DNA from: Parerythrobacter jejuensis | GTDB taxonomy: Bacteria; Pseudomonadota; Alphaproteobacteria; Sphingomonadales; Sphingomonadaceae | DNA length: 64,000 nucleotides | Reading direction: 5' to 3' | Assembly: GCF_039536765.1 (NCBI RefSeq) | Contig: NZ_BAAAZF010000001.1 | Span: forward strand, 2,232,001 to 2,296,000 | Shown: in pieces, positions 54,036 to 63,296 of the stretch | How positions within the stretch are numbered: position 1 is the stretch's first letter | Layout of the letters: each line of letters begins with the position of its first letter | The notes under the pieces: model-generated | What the model saw: the letters and a program-made list of their open reading frames with translations, nothing else | Told to the model about the DNA's origin: nothing | The model's database searches: none | Translations under genes and position numbers: made by a program

Positions 54036-55007
54036 ATGTTGAACGAGACGATTTTAAAGAGCGCTTTGCCCGAGGCAATTGCTGCCCGCGTTAGTTCGTT
54101 GTTGGTCAAGCCAGACGCCGTAACAGCAGTGCTCGATGGCACCGGGTTGGATGGCAAGGGCCGGGCGGATTTGGAGGCTGGTGCGAAGCAGGCTCTCGAA
54201 GCTGTCGAGGGGGTGAGCGAGGCCCGCATTGCCGTTATGGCTGAGCGCGTCGACCGGCGGTTCATTGCGATTGGTTCGGGCAAAGGCGGTGTCGGCAAGT
54301 CGACTTTGACCGCCAATCTTGCAGTCGCGCTCAAGCGGATGGGCCATAATGTCGGCGTCGTCGATGCCGATATTTACGGGCCGTCGCAGCCTACTTTGTT
54401 GGCGAGCGAGAAAGAAAAGCCCGAAGCGGTTGAGCAGACGTTGCAGCCGGTACGCGGCGTGATGGGTATCCCGATGCTGTCGATGGGCCACCTGATTGCG
54501 CCGGGCAAGGCAATCGCATGGCGCGGGCCGATGGCAGCCGGAGCGTTGACCCAGCTGGTTGAGGCGGATTGGGGTGATGCCGACATCATCCTGATGGATC
54601 TTCCGCCGGGGACAGGCGATGTGCAGCTGACCATGGTGCAAAAGCACAAGCCGCAAGGGGCGATCATCGTCTCCACCCCGCAGGACCTGGCCCTGATCGA
54701 TGCTGCCCGGGCCGGGCAATTGTTCGAAACCGCAGGTGTTCCAGTGATTGGCTTGGTCGAGAATATGGCCGGCTATGCCTGCCCCCATTGCGGCGAAGTG
54801 AGTGATCCCTTCGGTCAGGGCGGTGTGGAGAAGATCGCAGAGCGGTTGGAACTGCCTTTCCTAGGCCGTATCCCCCTGACCATGGCCATTCGCGAAGCCA
54901 GTGATAAAGGAACACCGCCTGCCGCCGATGATGGCGACGCCGGGGCCGCGTTCACCGCAATTGCCGCCCAGCTGTCGGACTGGCTGCGCCAGGGGCAGGC
55001 CGCCTGA
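54036..55007 (+). CDS. mrp: Mrp/ApbC-type iron-sulfur cluster carrier ATPase
   Basis: A P-loop ATPase of the Mrp/NBP35 family that binds and transfers [4Fe-4S] clusters. A short N-terminal DUF59-like region (~1-75) precedes the deviant Walker A GSGKGGVGKSTLTANLAVAL, VDADIYGPSQPTLL, and the CPHCG motif (ENMAGYACPHCGEVSDPFG) whose Cys pair binds the cluster. ATG 54036 follows GGGAG. The stop overlaps the next gene's ATG (TGATG). A longer open frame from 53511 is antisense to hflK and is rejected. Confidence 0.93.
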   Translation: MLNETILKSALPEAIAARVSSLLVKPDAVTAVLDGTGLDGKGRADLEAGAKQALEAVEGVSEARIAVMAERVDRRFIAIGSGKGGVGKSTLTANLAVALKRMGHNVGVVDADIYGPSQPTLLASEKEKPEAVEQTLQPVRGVMGIPMLSMGHLIAPGKAIAWRGPMAAGALTQLVEADWGDADIILMDLPPGTGDVQLTMVQKHKPQGAIIVSTPQDLALIDAARAGQLFETAGVPVIGLVENMAGYACPHCGEVSDPFGQGGVEKIAERLELPFLGRIPLTMAIREASDKGTPPAADDGDAGAAFTAIAAQLSDWLRQGQAA

Positions 55008-57280
55008 TGCCGGTCAGCCGACGCGGAGTGCTTGCGGGCGCCGCAGTCGGCGGAGGGTTGCTGGTCGCGTGGGCATTGATGCCACGCACATTTAGTACAC
55101 CGCTGGAGCCTGCCGAGGGCGAAACAGCTTTCGGGGCCTGGCTCAAGATCGGAATAGATGGTGTGGTCACCGTGGCCGTGCCCCAGCTCGAAATGGGGCA
55201 AGGGGTAACGACAATCCTGCCCCAACTGGTCGCGGTCGAACTCGGCGCGGATTGGCGCCAGATCGCCGTCGAGCCGGCTCCGGTCAGCGGCGCCTATGCC
55301 AATGTACCATTGGCCGCGAAGTGGGCCCCGCTATGGATGCCCGACGCCACGCCGGGCTTTGTCGAGACTGGGCCGGAGGATCTCGTCGCCAGGCGGTTTG
55401 CCGAACATACCCGCTTCACCGCGACTGCCGATGGCATGTCGCTCGATGCCTATGAGCAATCAAGCCGGGAAGCTGCGGCTGCGGCGCGCACTATGCTGGC
55501 TCAGGCCGCGGCCGAACGCTGGGATGTATCTTGGGAAGAATGCGAAGCCCAGGCCGGCTTTATCACCCACGGCGACAAACGGCTGCGCTTTGCCGAACTG
55601 GCGCAAGAAGCAGCAGAGCTCGACCCGCCTGATCCCGCACCTCTGCGTACCAAAGGTGCTTTCGAAACACCGGTGAGCGGGGAGAACGATGCATCCACCT
55701 CGTTCCCAAGGCTGGATCTGCCGTCGAAAGTGGACGGGACCCATATTTTCGCCGGCGATATCCGCCTGCCCGGAATGGTCTTTGCCGGTATTCGCCATGG
55801 CCCGTTCGGCAAGTCGGAATTGGCCAAGTTTGAAGCATCGAAAGTGCAGGCCATTCCCGGTTTTGTGGGGCTGGTCGAGGGTAAACGCTGGATCGCCGCA
55901 CTGGCAGAGACATGGTGGGCAGCAGAGCGCGCGCTCGACACGGTGGGTGCACGTTTCCGCACTGTCGATCCAGTCGACAGCACCGCGATAGAGCAGCGCC
56001 TTGACGAGGCGATCCGCGAGGAGCCCGGCACGCGTATTGCAGAACGCGGAGCAGGCACGACAGGCTTGGGTGAACCCGACATTGCCCTGCGCTATGACAT
56101 CGCGCCCGCGATCCACGCGCCGCTCGAGACAGCAACCGCAACCGCGTGGTTGCGGGACGGGACGCTGGAGCTGTGGATGGCGAGCCAGGCGCCGGAGCGG
56201 GCACGCGAGGCAGCGGCAAGAGCGATCGACCTTCCAGTCGAGAAGGTCGTGCTGTATCCGATGCCGGCGGGCGGCAGTTTTGATCGCCGGCTGGAGCATG
56301 ATCACGCCATCGAAGTGGCGCTGATTGCGCGCGAGGCGGAACGCCCTGTCCAGCTGGTGTGGTCGCGCTGGCAAGAGGCGCTGCTGGCCCCGCCGCGCGC
56401 ACCCGCCGCAGCGATCGTGACGGCCAAGCTGGGGCCGACGGGGGCGGTCGATATCCTGCGCACGCGCATTGCAAGTGCTCCGGCTGGGCTGGAATTCGGC
56501 GAACGCTTGTTCGAGAACACAACCAGCTGGGGAGCCATCGCGGCCAGCAGTGGCACGCCTGATCCCCTTATGGGTGAAGGCGCGATGCCGCCCTATGGTG
56601 TCCCCAATGTCGGTATCGACCATGTCCCGGTGAAAACCGGGCTGCCGGCGGGCCGAATGCGCGGGAATGCACACGGCTACACCGCGTTCGTGACCGAGAG
56701 CTTCATCGATGAAGTGGCCAAGCGCGCGAATCGCGAGCCGCTGTCTTACCGGATCGAGATGCTGGGCCAGGATATCCGGCTGGTCGAATGTCTCCAACGC
56801 GCCGCCCGCCTGGCGGAATGGGGCGGTGGGGGCGACGGCAGCGGACAAGGGCTCGCCTGCCACCGCATGGGTACAGCAGATACAGGTGGACGGATTGCCT
56901 GCATTGCGACCGCCCGCCGCGATGAGGGCGGTGTGCGCGTCGGCAAGCTGAGTGCGGCGGTTGATATCGGGCGTATCGTCAATCTCGATATCGCCCGACA
57001 GCAAATCGAGGGTGGGCTCATTTTCGGCCTTTCGCTCGCGCTTGGCGCCAGCACAACATATGACCGGGGCATTCCGGCGCGCGGCAGGCTGGGGGCACTT
57101 AACCTGCCGGTCCTCGCCGATTGTCCGGATATCGAGATCGAATTTGTCGCCAGCGACAAGGCGGCATTCGACCCAGGCGAACTGGGTGTTGCGGTGGTGG
57201 CGCCTGCCATTGCCAACGCACTTTTCTCCGCCACTGGCCTGCGTCTGCGCCGCTTGCCACTGCTTTCGGGCGGGCTTTAG
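55007..57280 (+). CDS. Molybdopterin-binding hydroxylase large subunit (isoquinoline 1-oxidoreductase beta type)
   Basis: The protein starts SRRGVLAGAAVGGG, a Tat-like signal with twin Arg. It then follows the IorB-type xanthine dehydrogenase family pattern: VPQLEMGQGVTTILPQLVAVEL, the RLDLPSKVDGTHIFAGDIRLPG middle domain, FDRRLEHDHAIEVALIA, and the C-terminal PGELGVAVVAPAIANALF with the catalytic Glu of the Mo site. Length (757) is typical of IorB. No gene for the [2Fe-2S] small subunit is adjacent. It is coupled to mrp by an overlapping start. Confidence 0.87.
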   Translation: MPVSRRGVLAGAAVGGGLLVAWALMPRTFSTPLEPAEGETAFGAWLKIGIDGVVTVAVPQLEMGQGVTTILPQLVAVELGADWRQIAVEPAPVSGAYANVPLAAKWAPLWMPDATPGFVETGPEDLVARRFAEHTRFTATADGMSLDAYEQSSREAAAAARTMLAQAAAERWDVSWEECEAQAGFITHGDKRLRFAELAQEAAELDPPDPAPLRTKGAFETPVSGENDASTSFPRLDLPSKVDGTHIFAGDIRLPGMVFAGIRHGPFGKSELAKFEASKVQAIPGFVGLVEGKRWIAALAETWWAAERALDTVGARFRTVDPVDSTAIEQRLDEAIREEPGTRIAERGAGTTGLGEPDIALRYDIAPAIHAPLETATATAWLRDGTLELWMASQAPERAREAAARAIDLPVEKVVLYPMPAGGSFDRRLEHDHAIEVALIAREAERPVQLVWSRWQEALLAPPRAPAAAIVTAKLGPTGAVDILRTRIASAPAGLEFGERLFENTTSWGAIAASSGTPDPLMGEGAMPPYGVPNVGIDHVPVKTGLPAGRMRGNAHGYTAFVTESFIDEVAKRANREPLSYRIEMLGQDIRLVECLQRAARLAEWGGGGDGSGQGLACHRMGTADTGGRIACIATARRDEGGVRVGKLSAAVDIGRIVNLDIARQQIEGGLIFGLSLALGASTTYDRGIPARGRLGALNLPVLADCPDIEIEFVASDKAAFDPGELGVAVVAPAIANALFSATGLRLRRLPLLSGGL

Positions 57281-57321
57281 GGCACCTTGACGCGCCTCGT
57301 GCATTGGGGTTGGCGAAGACT

Positions 57322-58344
57322 ATGACCTGGCAACCTCAATCTCTCCCGGCAGACCATCCTCCCGCCAACAGCGGGAAGGTAGGCGTGCTGCTCGTCAATC
57401 TGGGCACCCCCGATGCCCCAGACACCAAATCGGTGAAGCGCTATCTGGCGGAATTCCTGTCAGACAAGCGCGTGGTCGAGATTCCGCAAATCGCGTGGCA
57501 GCCGATCCTGCGTGGCATCATCCTGAACACACGTCCGAAGAAAAGTGCGCATGCCTATCAACAGGTGTGGAGCGAGGATGGATCGCCGCTGGCCGCCATC
57601 ACCAGGCGACAGGCAGAAGCGTTGCAAGTGCGTCTGGGCGAGCAGGTGCTGGTTGATTGGGCGATGCGATATGGCAATCCATCGATCGACAACCGGCTGC
57701 GCGCGCTGAAAGATGCCGGTTGCGAGCGGATCTTGCTCGCGCCACTCTATCCGCAATATTCCGGCGCTACCACGGCGACGGTCGCAGACAAGGCCGCCGA
57801 TACGTTGCGTGATTTGCGCTGGCAGATGACCTTGCGCACCTTGCCGCCCTATCACGATCACCCTGCCTATCTGGACGCATTGGAGGCGGACCTCACCCAC
57901 CAGCTCGATGCCCTGCCGTTTGCGCCGGAAGTGCTGATGCTGAGCTTCCACGGCATGCCCCAGCGCACGCTGGAACTGGGCGATCCGTATCATTGCCATT
58001 GTCATAAAACCGCGCGCCTGCTGGGCGAACGGATTGGCAGGGACGGCATGCGGATTGTTACCACGTTCCAAAGCCGTTTCGGCCCGGCCAAATGGCTTGA
58101 GCCAGCAACCGATACGACGATTGACGAACTTGCGGCCCAAGGCACCAAGCGCTTGGCCGTCGCCATGCCGGGGTTCTCTGCCGATTGCCTGGAAACGCTC
58201 GAGGAGATTGCGATCCAGGGCAAGGAGCAGTTTCTGGACGCCGGCGGCAGTGATTTTGCTGCTCTAACCTGTCTCAACGACAGTGCGCCGGGTATGGATA
58301 TGGTCGAAGCTTTGGCGCGACAGGAATTGTCAGGCTGGATTTGA
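57322..58344 (+). CDS. hemH: Ferrochelatase
   Basis: Inserts ferrous iron into protoporphyrin IX in the last step of protoheme synthesis. Family blocks: VLLVNLGTPDAPD at the N-terminus, PLYPQYSGATTATV, the catalytic His in MLSFHGMPQRTLELGDPYHC, TFQSRFGPAKWLEPATD, and PGFSADCLETLEEI. At 340 residues it is complete. I use ATG 57322; an in-frame extension into the hydroxylase gene is rejected. The P450 gene immediately downstream would use heme, a fitting neighbour. Confidence 0.96.
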   Translation: MTWQPQSLPADHPPANSGKVGVLLVNLGTPDAPDTKSVKRYLAEFLSDKRVVEIPQIAWQPILRGIILNTRPKKSAHAYQQVWSEDGSPLAAITRRQAEALQVRLGEQVLVDWAMRYGNPSIDNRLRALKDAGCERILLAPLYPQYSGATTATVADKAADTLRDLRWQMTLRTLPPYHDHPAYLDALEADLTHQLDALPFAPEVLMLSFHGMPQRTLELGDPYHCHCHKTARLLGERIGRDGMRIVTTFQSRFGPAKWLEPATDTTIDELAAQGTKRLAVAMPGFSADCLETLEEIAIQGKEQFLDAGGSDFAALTCLNDSAPGMDMVEALARQELSGWI

Positions 58345-58383
58345 CTTCACCCTTTACTGACATTGGTGTAAGCAGGGTATATT

Positions 58384-59787
58384 ATGGCAACCGCAGCACA
58401 GACCCCCATCGCCTCGCCGGAACTTCGCGCGACCCCTCCAACCCACTGGACGCAGGGCGTTCCCGATGTCTCGGAAATCGCCCACATCCCTGGCGAAAAG
58501 GGCTGGCCCATGGTCGGGCACACCTTCACCCAGTTGCGCGATCCGCACGCCTTCACGCGGCGCATGGTGGAAACCTATGGCAAGGTTTACCGTGTCCATA
58601 GCTTCGGTGGCTGGAATGTTGCGATGATCGGTGCCGAAGCCAACGAAATGGTGCTGTTCGACCGTGAAAAGCGCTTTTCCAGCGAGCAGGGCTGGGGGCC
58701 GATTCTGGACCAGTTATTCCCGCGCGGATTGATGCTGATGGATTTCGATCATCACCGCGCCGATCGTCGCGCGCTGTCGATTGCATTCAAACCCGGCCCG
58801 ATGCGCCATTATGCCGATGCGCTCAATCGCGGGATCGGCAAACGGATGGGCGAATGGGGCGAGGGACCTCTCCAATTTTACCCCGCGATCAAGCAGCTTA
58901 CGCTCGATCTGGCCGCCGACAGTTTTCTCGGCCTGCCGTTTGGGCCGGAAGCGGATGCGATCAATACCGCCTTTGTCGATATGGTCCAGGCGTCGGTTGC
59001 TCCGGTGCGCAAGCCACTGCCCTTTACCAAAATGAAGAAGGGCGTCGATGGGCGCGCGTTCCTGGTCGATTACTTTACCAAGGAAACCCATCGCATCCGC
59101 GCCGAGGGCGGCGGGCAAGACATGTTCAGCCAGTTCGCGACCGCTGAATACGAGGACGGCAGCCAGATGCCGGTCGACGAAGTGGTCGACCACATGAATT
59201 TCCTGATGATGGCCGCGCATGACACGATCACTTCCAGCGCAACTTCGCTGGTTTTCTATCTCGCGCAGAATCCGGAGTGGCAGGAGAAAGTCCGGCAGGA
59301 ACTGACCGCGATCACCGGTGGCGAGGGCAAGGATCTGGCCTATGACCAGCTGGGCGAGCCGGATCTGACCGAGATGGCGTTCAAGGAATCATTGCGGATG
59401 ACCCCGCCCGTGCCATCCATGCCGCGCCGGGGGCTCAAGGCATTTGAATTCGGCGGCTACCACATTCCTGCAGGGCAGCATGTCGGGATCAACATTCACT
59501 ACACCCATCATTCGGAGGAATATTGGGACAGTCCTTTCACCTTCGATCCAATGCGGTTCACGCCGGAACTGGTGAAGGCGCGCCACAAATACGCCTGGGT
59601 TCCGTTTGGTGGGGGCGCCCATATGTGCCTGGGCCTGCATTTCGCGTATATGCAGATCAAGATCCTGATGGCGCACATGCTGACGCGTTACCGGATCGAA
59701 GTCGCCGAAGGCTACAATCCCGCATGGCAGGCATGGCCCATCCCGCAACCCAAGGATGGGCTGCGGATTGAGCTCAAGAAACTCTAG
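58384..59787 (+). CDS. Cytochrome P450 (467 aa)
   Basis: A soluble bacterial P450 monooxygenase. The I-helix oxygen-binding motif is AAHDTITSS, the ExxR motif is ESLRM, and the heme-ligand loop is PFGGGAHMCLGLHFA with the Cys ligand. A Pro-rich start (ATPPTHWTQGVPDVSEIAHI) is intact. There is no membrane helix, so redox partners would be separate; no ferredoxin or reductase gene is adjacent. The substrate is unknown. The stop overlaps by four bases with a convergent DUF1674 gene. Confidence 0.94.
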   Translation: MATAAQTPIASPELRATPPTHWTQGVPDVSEIAHIPGEKGWPMVGHTFTQLRDPHAFTRRMVETYGKVYRVHSFGGWNVAMIGAEANEMVLFDREKRFSSEQGWGPILDQLFPRGLMLMDFDHHRADRRALSIAFKPGPMRHYADALNRGIGKRMGEWGEGPLQFYPAIKQLTLDLAADSFLGLPFGPEADAINTAFVDMVQASVAPVRKPLPFTKMKKGVDGRAFLVDYFTKETHRIRAEGGGQDMFSQFATAEYEDGSQMPVDEVVDHMNFLMMAAHDTITSSATSLVFYLAQNPEWQEKVRQELTAITGGEGKDLAYDQLGEPDLTEMAFKESLRMTPPVPSMPRRGLKAFEFGGYHIPAGQHVGINIHYTHHSEEYWDSPFTFDPMRFTPELVKARHKYAWVPFGGGAHMCLGLHFAYMQIKILMAHMLTRYRIEVAEGYNPAWQAWPIPQPKDGLRIELKKL

Positions 59788-59951
59788 AAATCAATCGCGA
59801 CACCGTCTTTCACCCAGTCTCCATAGCGCGTCGGGCTAAGACCGTCGGGATCTTCCTCGCTCGCATCGATCGGTCGCGGCTTGGGTGCAGGATCGGTGTG
59901 CCAATGCTCCGGCTTCTTGAAGCCCTCGGGCCGTTTGGTTGCGCGTTTCAT
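59784..59951 (-). CDS. DUF1674 microprotein (SdhAF4-like, 55 aa)
   Basis: The minus-strand frame from ATG 59951 to TAG 59784 encodes 55 residues. It has a Lys/Arg/Pro-rich start (MKRATKRPEGFKKPEH) and the diagnostic C-terminus PTRYGDW...G.AIDF of DUF1674. The eukaryotic relative SDHAF4 assists succinate dehydrogenase assembly by binding the flavinated subunit. It lies next to the rsmB-like gene, a common alphaproteobacterial arrangement. The stop overlaps the P450 stop. Confidence 0.85.
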   Translation of the reverse strand: MKRATKRPEGFKKPEHWHTDPAPKPRPIDASEEDPDGLSPTRYGDWVKDGVAIDF

Positions 59952-60006
59952 ATGTCTTCAAATGCGCGCACTGGCGCTTGGTTTCAAGGTAGCCTAACGG
60001 CTGCCC

Positions 60007-61242
60007 ATGGCTGAACCTTCCGGAATCCATGCCCGCCGTGCGGCGCTGCAAATGCTTGATGCCGTGTTGCGGCGTGGCGACACGCTGGAGCAGGCGATCG
60101 GCCCGGCGACCTCGCGCATCCGGCAGGCACCGGACAAGGCACTGGCACGGGCGATCGCCAACGAGACCTTGCGCTGGCTGACCGATCTCGATGCCATGAT
60201 TGATAGCGCAACGCGGAAAAAACTGGCCGATGATGCGAGGCCACGCATGGTGCTACGCATGATGCTGGCGCAATGGTTGCGGCTGGAAACGCCGCCCCAC
60301 GCCGTCATCGCGACCGGCCTTCCCTTGCTCATCGGCGGCGCACGCAAATTGGCGCACGGGGTTTTTTCGACCCTTGCAAAGCAAGAGGTCGAACTCCCCG
60401 CTGCGCCTACTCTGCCCGACGCGGTGATCCTGCGCTGGGGCGCGGGCAAATCGGCAGCGATTGCGCCCGGCCTGGCCGAACCGCCTCCGCTCGATCTCAC
60501 ACTCCGTAATTCGGCAGAAACCGCGCAATGGGCCAACACCTTGTCAGCAGACAGTTTCGCGCCGGGGCACCTGCGCCTTTCGCGCGGGGAGGCTGTCGAA
60601 AACCTGCCCGGCTTCAAGGACGGGGCCTGGTGGGTACAGGATATCGCTGCGTCGCTTCCCGCCCGTTTGTTGGGGCAGGGGGAAGGGCGTCACGTGCTCG
60701 ATCTGTGTGCTGCTCCGGGCGGGAAAAGCCTGCAACTGGCGGCGGCGGGCTGGAATGTGACCGCGCTGGACCTGAGCAAGCGCAGGCTCGATTTGCTCAA
60801 AGACAATCTCAAACGCACCGGCCTCAAAGCTGCGCCCGTGCGCGCCGACGCCCTGACATGGGAACCCAAGCATCAGTTTGATGCCATCTTGCTTGATGCT
60901 CCATGCACGGCCACTGGCACCTGTCGCCGGCATCCCGATGTGCTCCATCGCATCAGCGGACGGCAGATCGAGGAAATGACGAGCTTGCAGATGGCCTTGC
61001 TGGAGCGCGCGCAGGGTTGGCTCAAACCGGGCGGCACCCTGGTCTACGCGGTTTGCTCGCTGGAAAGCGAGGAAGGCGAAGAGCAAGCGGCGCATGTCGC
61101 GTTAACACCCACACCGATCACCGGAGATGAGCTTCCGGCAGGGCTGAAGCCGACCGCAGAGGGCTGGCTGCGTTGCGATCCCGGGATGCTGGCGGAACAG
61201 GGTGGCCTCGATGGATTTTTCATTGCACGCTGGCGGCGATAA
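60007..61242 (+). CDS. RsmB-family 16S rRNA (cytosine-5) methyltransferase
   Basis: An N-terminal NusB-like RNA-binding domain (~1-135, RRAALQMLDAVLRRGDTLEQAI) is followed by a Rossmann methyltransferase domain. The SAM motif is VLDLCAAPGGKSLQLA. DAPCTATGTCRRHPDVL and YAVCSLESEEGEEQ carry the two Cys of the RsmB/NSUN mechanism. Length (411) is normal. The likely activity is m5C modification of 16S rRNA (C967-type); specificity is inferred from family. Confidence 0.93.
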   Translation: MAEPSGIHARRAALQMLDAVLRRGDTLEQAIGPATSRIRQAPDKALARAIANETLRWLTDLDAMIDSATRKKLADDARPRMVLRMMLAQWLRLETPPHAVIATGLPLLIGGARKLAHGVFSTLAKQEVELPAAPTLPDAVILRWGAGKSAAIAPGLAEPPPLDLTLRNSAETAQWANTLSADSFAPGHLRLSRGEAVENLPGFKDGAWWVQDIAASLPARLLGQGEGRHVLDLCAAPGGKSLQLAAAGWNVTALDLSKRRLDLLKDNLKRTGLKAAPVRADALTWEPKHQFDAILLDAPCTATGTCRRHPDVLHRISGRQIEEMTSLQMALLERAQGWLKPGGTLVYAVCSLESEEGEEQAAHVALTPTPITGDELPAGLKPTAEGWLRCDPGMLAEQGGLDGFFIARWRR

Positions 61243-61333
61243 GCTGACGGGTCAGCCTGCTTCGTAACTTTTCGCGCTCGGCGTGCGGACGATAGGGCAA
61301 CAACCAAACGCTTGCTTTACCAGGGAGGCTCAA

Positions 61334-61804
61334 ATGAAGCGCATCATCCTACTCGTTTTCTCGCATGCGGCGGCACTCGCCATCGGTTTCGGCCTCGGCA
61401 TCTACTTGCTGCCGATCCTGACCGCGCCACCTTCGCCCGAGGCAGCAGTGCTGCAAGAACAAGCCGCCAAGGCACAATACAGTGCTGACCTGACCCGCGA
61501 CCTGCGCGGCAGCGATGCGCTCCACTGGGGCGAAGGCACGATCAGCGTCTCGGCCGAGCGCATTGTCCACCAGGGCGAGCTGGCCCCCGGTCCGGACTAC
61601 ATGGTTTACCTGACCCAGGAATTTGTCGAGCACGAAGACGAATTCGGGCCTGTGAAGGCCGATTCCGTGCGGATCGGAGCCGTCAAAACCTTCGACGGAT
61701 TCCTGCTCGACATCCCCGAAGGCGTGAATATCGAAGACTACACCACTGTCGTCGTCTGGTGCGAGAGTTTCGGCGAATTCATCACCGCAGCGCGCTACCG
61801 TTAA
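61334..61804 (+). CDS. DM13-domain protein with N-terminal membrane anchor (156 aa)
   Basis: An N-terminal hydrophobic segment (~5-27, LLVFSHAAALAIGFGLGIYL) acts as a signal anchor. The rest is a DM13 domain: RGSDALHWGEGTISVS, LAPGPDYMVYLTQEF, FDGFLLDIPEGVNIEDYTTV and VVWCESFGEFITAARY. The conserved Cys in VWCESF is present. DM13 domains are predicted to take part in redox or hydroxylation reactions. GGGAGG precedes ATG 61334. It is convergent with msrA with a four-base overlap. Confidence 0.88.
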   Translation: MKRIILLVFSHAAALAIGFGLGIYLLPILTAPPSPEAAVLQEQAAKAQYSADLTRDLRGSDALHWGEGTISVSAERIVHQGELAPGPDYMVYLTQEFVEHEDEFGPVKADSVRIGAVKTFDGFLLDIPEGVNIEDYTTVVVWCESFGEFITAARYR

Positions 61805-62334
61805 TCCTTCACATATTGGGCGAAGCTTTTGCGCAGTTTCATCAGCTTGGGCGGGATCACGGCCTGGCAATAGGGATTGCGTTGGCCGTCGCCGTCCCAA
61901 TAGGCCTGATGGTAGTCCTCGGCGGGGTACCATTCGCCCGTCTCGACGGTGGTCACGGCCGTGCCGCTATTGCTATCGTTCCAGCGCGCGATCGCGGCTT
62001 CGGCTTCGCTGCGCTGGGCATCGTCGAGCGGAAAGATCGCGCTGCGATATTGCGTGCCCACATCGCCGCCCTGACGGTTAAGCTGGGTCGGGTCATGCGT
62101 GCCAAGGAACATGTCGTAGATTTCCGGCAAGGTAACAACATCGGTATCGAAGGTGACGCGGATGCCCTCGGCATGGCCGGTGGTACCGGTGCACACCGCC
62201 TTGTAGGTGGGATTGGGTACATCGCCGCCGATATAACCGCTCTCGACTTCTGTCACACCGATCACATCCTTGAACACCGCTTCGGTGCACCAGAAGCATC
62301 CGCCTGCAATGATGGCCTGCTGCATGTTGCTCAT
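61801..62334 (-). CDS. msrA: Peptide-methionine (S)-S-oxide reductase
   Basis: MsrA reduces the S epimer of methionine sulfoxide. The catalytic motif GGCFWCTEAVF is near the N-terminus, followed by VESGYIGGDVPNPTYKAVC, GHAEGIRVTFD and YRSAIFPLDDAQR. I use ATG 62334 because GGAG lies six bases upstream; an in-frame ATG at 62355 has none. There is no signal peptide, giving a 177-residue cytoplasmic protein. Confidence 0.95.
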   Translation of the reverse strand: MSNMQQAIIAGGCFWCTEAVFKDVIGVTEVESGYIGGDVPNPTYKAVCTGTTGHAEGIRVTFDTDVVTLPEIYDMFLGTHDPTQLNRQGGDVGTQYRSAIFPLDDAQRSEAEAAIARWNDSNSGTAVTTVETGEWYPAEDYHQAYWDGDGQRNPYCQAVIPPKLMKLRKSFAQYVKD

Positions 62335-62430
62335 AGAAATCTCCGTTCGTTTCACCGAAGATAGGAGGTGAAACCAAATATGCTATTCCAGCGTTAAGCC
62401 ATTATCGTGTTTTCGAAGAGGGACTGTCCA

Positions 62431-63267
62431 ATGAAGAACATCATGCTTGCCGCCGCTGCGGCCCTGCCGCTGGCAATTGCCGCTCCGGCTGTTGCCCAGG
62501 ACGCCATGCCTGCGGGCCTGGCCGAAGTGCTGGCCGCCGAGCTGCGCGCGAACGACACTGCGCGCGACCAGTATCGCAATCCGGCCGAAACGCTTGCTTT
62601 CTTCCGGGTTGAACCGACCATGACGGTCGCCGAATATGGCCCCGGCGGTGCGTGGTACACTCGCGTGCTCGCTCCTTGGCTGATGCCGAATGGCAAATAC
62701 ATCGCCTTCAACGGCGATAGCGATGCGCGCAGCTACAACACGCGCGCCCAGGAAGCCCGCGCCAAGGCGTGGACAGAAACCTTCAAGAATGCGCTCGCCG
62801 AAGGTATGGGTGTGGAACCGGACAGCGTGACGGCGTTCGAGACCGACGAAATGCCGGATGATGTCGCCGGCACTGTCGACCGCGTGCTTATCTTCCGTTC
62901 GATGCACGGGCTCAATATCGGCAATACGGCCGACGATGTGCTCAAGGCAGCGCGCAAGATGCTCAAGGATGATGGCATGGTTGGCGTCGTCCAGCACCGC
63001 GCACCTGACGGGGCGAGCTACGATGATTACGGAGCGCGCCAGCGTGGCTACATGCGCCAGAAAGATGTCGTCGCCATTTTCGAGGCGAACGGCTTCGAAC
63101 TGGTCGATAGCAGCGAGGTGAATGCAAACCCGAAGGATCCCGCGAACTGGGAAGGGGGCGTGTGGACGCTGCCGCCAGTGCTGCGTTACGGTGACGAAGA
63201 TCGCGCCAAATACGAAGCGATTGGCGAAAGCGACCGGATGACGCTGCTGTTCAAGAAAGCAGACTGA
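62431..63267 (+). CDS. Exported class I methyltransferase-fold protein (278 aa)
   Basis: A typical signal peptide is present: KNIMLAAAAALPLAIAAPAVAQDA (~1-24). The mature part resembles the SAM-dependent methyltransferase group with a V-A-E-Y-G-P-G-G-A-W-Y motif in place of the usual D-x-G-x-G, then DRVLIFRSMHGLN and a late-strand region around KMLKDDGMVGVV. Export is unexpected for a SAM-dependent enzyme, since SAM is not known in the periplasm. The function is uncertain. ATG 62431 is preceded by AGGGA at seven bases. Confidence 0.85.
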   Translation: MKNIMLAAAAALPLAIAAPAVAQDAMPAGLAEVLAAELRANDTARDQYRNPAETLAFFRVEPTMTVAEYGPGGAWYTRVLAPWLMPNGKYIAFNGDSDARSYNTRAQEARAKAWTETFKNALAEGMGVEPDSVTAFETDEMPDDVAGTVDRVLIFRSMHGLNIGNTADDVLKAARKMLKDDGMVGVVQHRAPDGASYDDYGARQRGYMRQKDVVAIFEANGFELVDSSEVNANPKDPANWEGGVWTLPPVLRYGDEDRAKYEAIGESDRMTLLFKKAD

Positions 63268-63296
63268 CGCTAGAGGGCGGCGCGTGAGAGACTATC

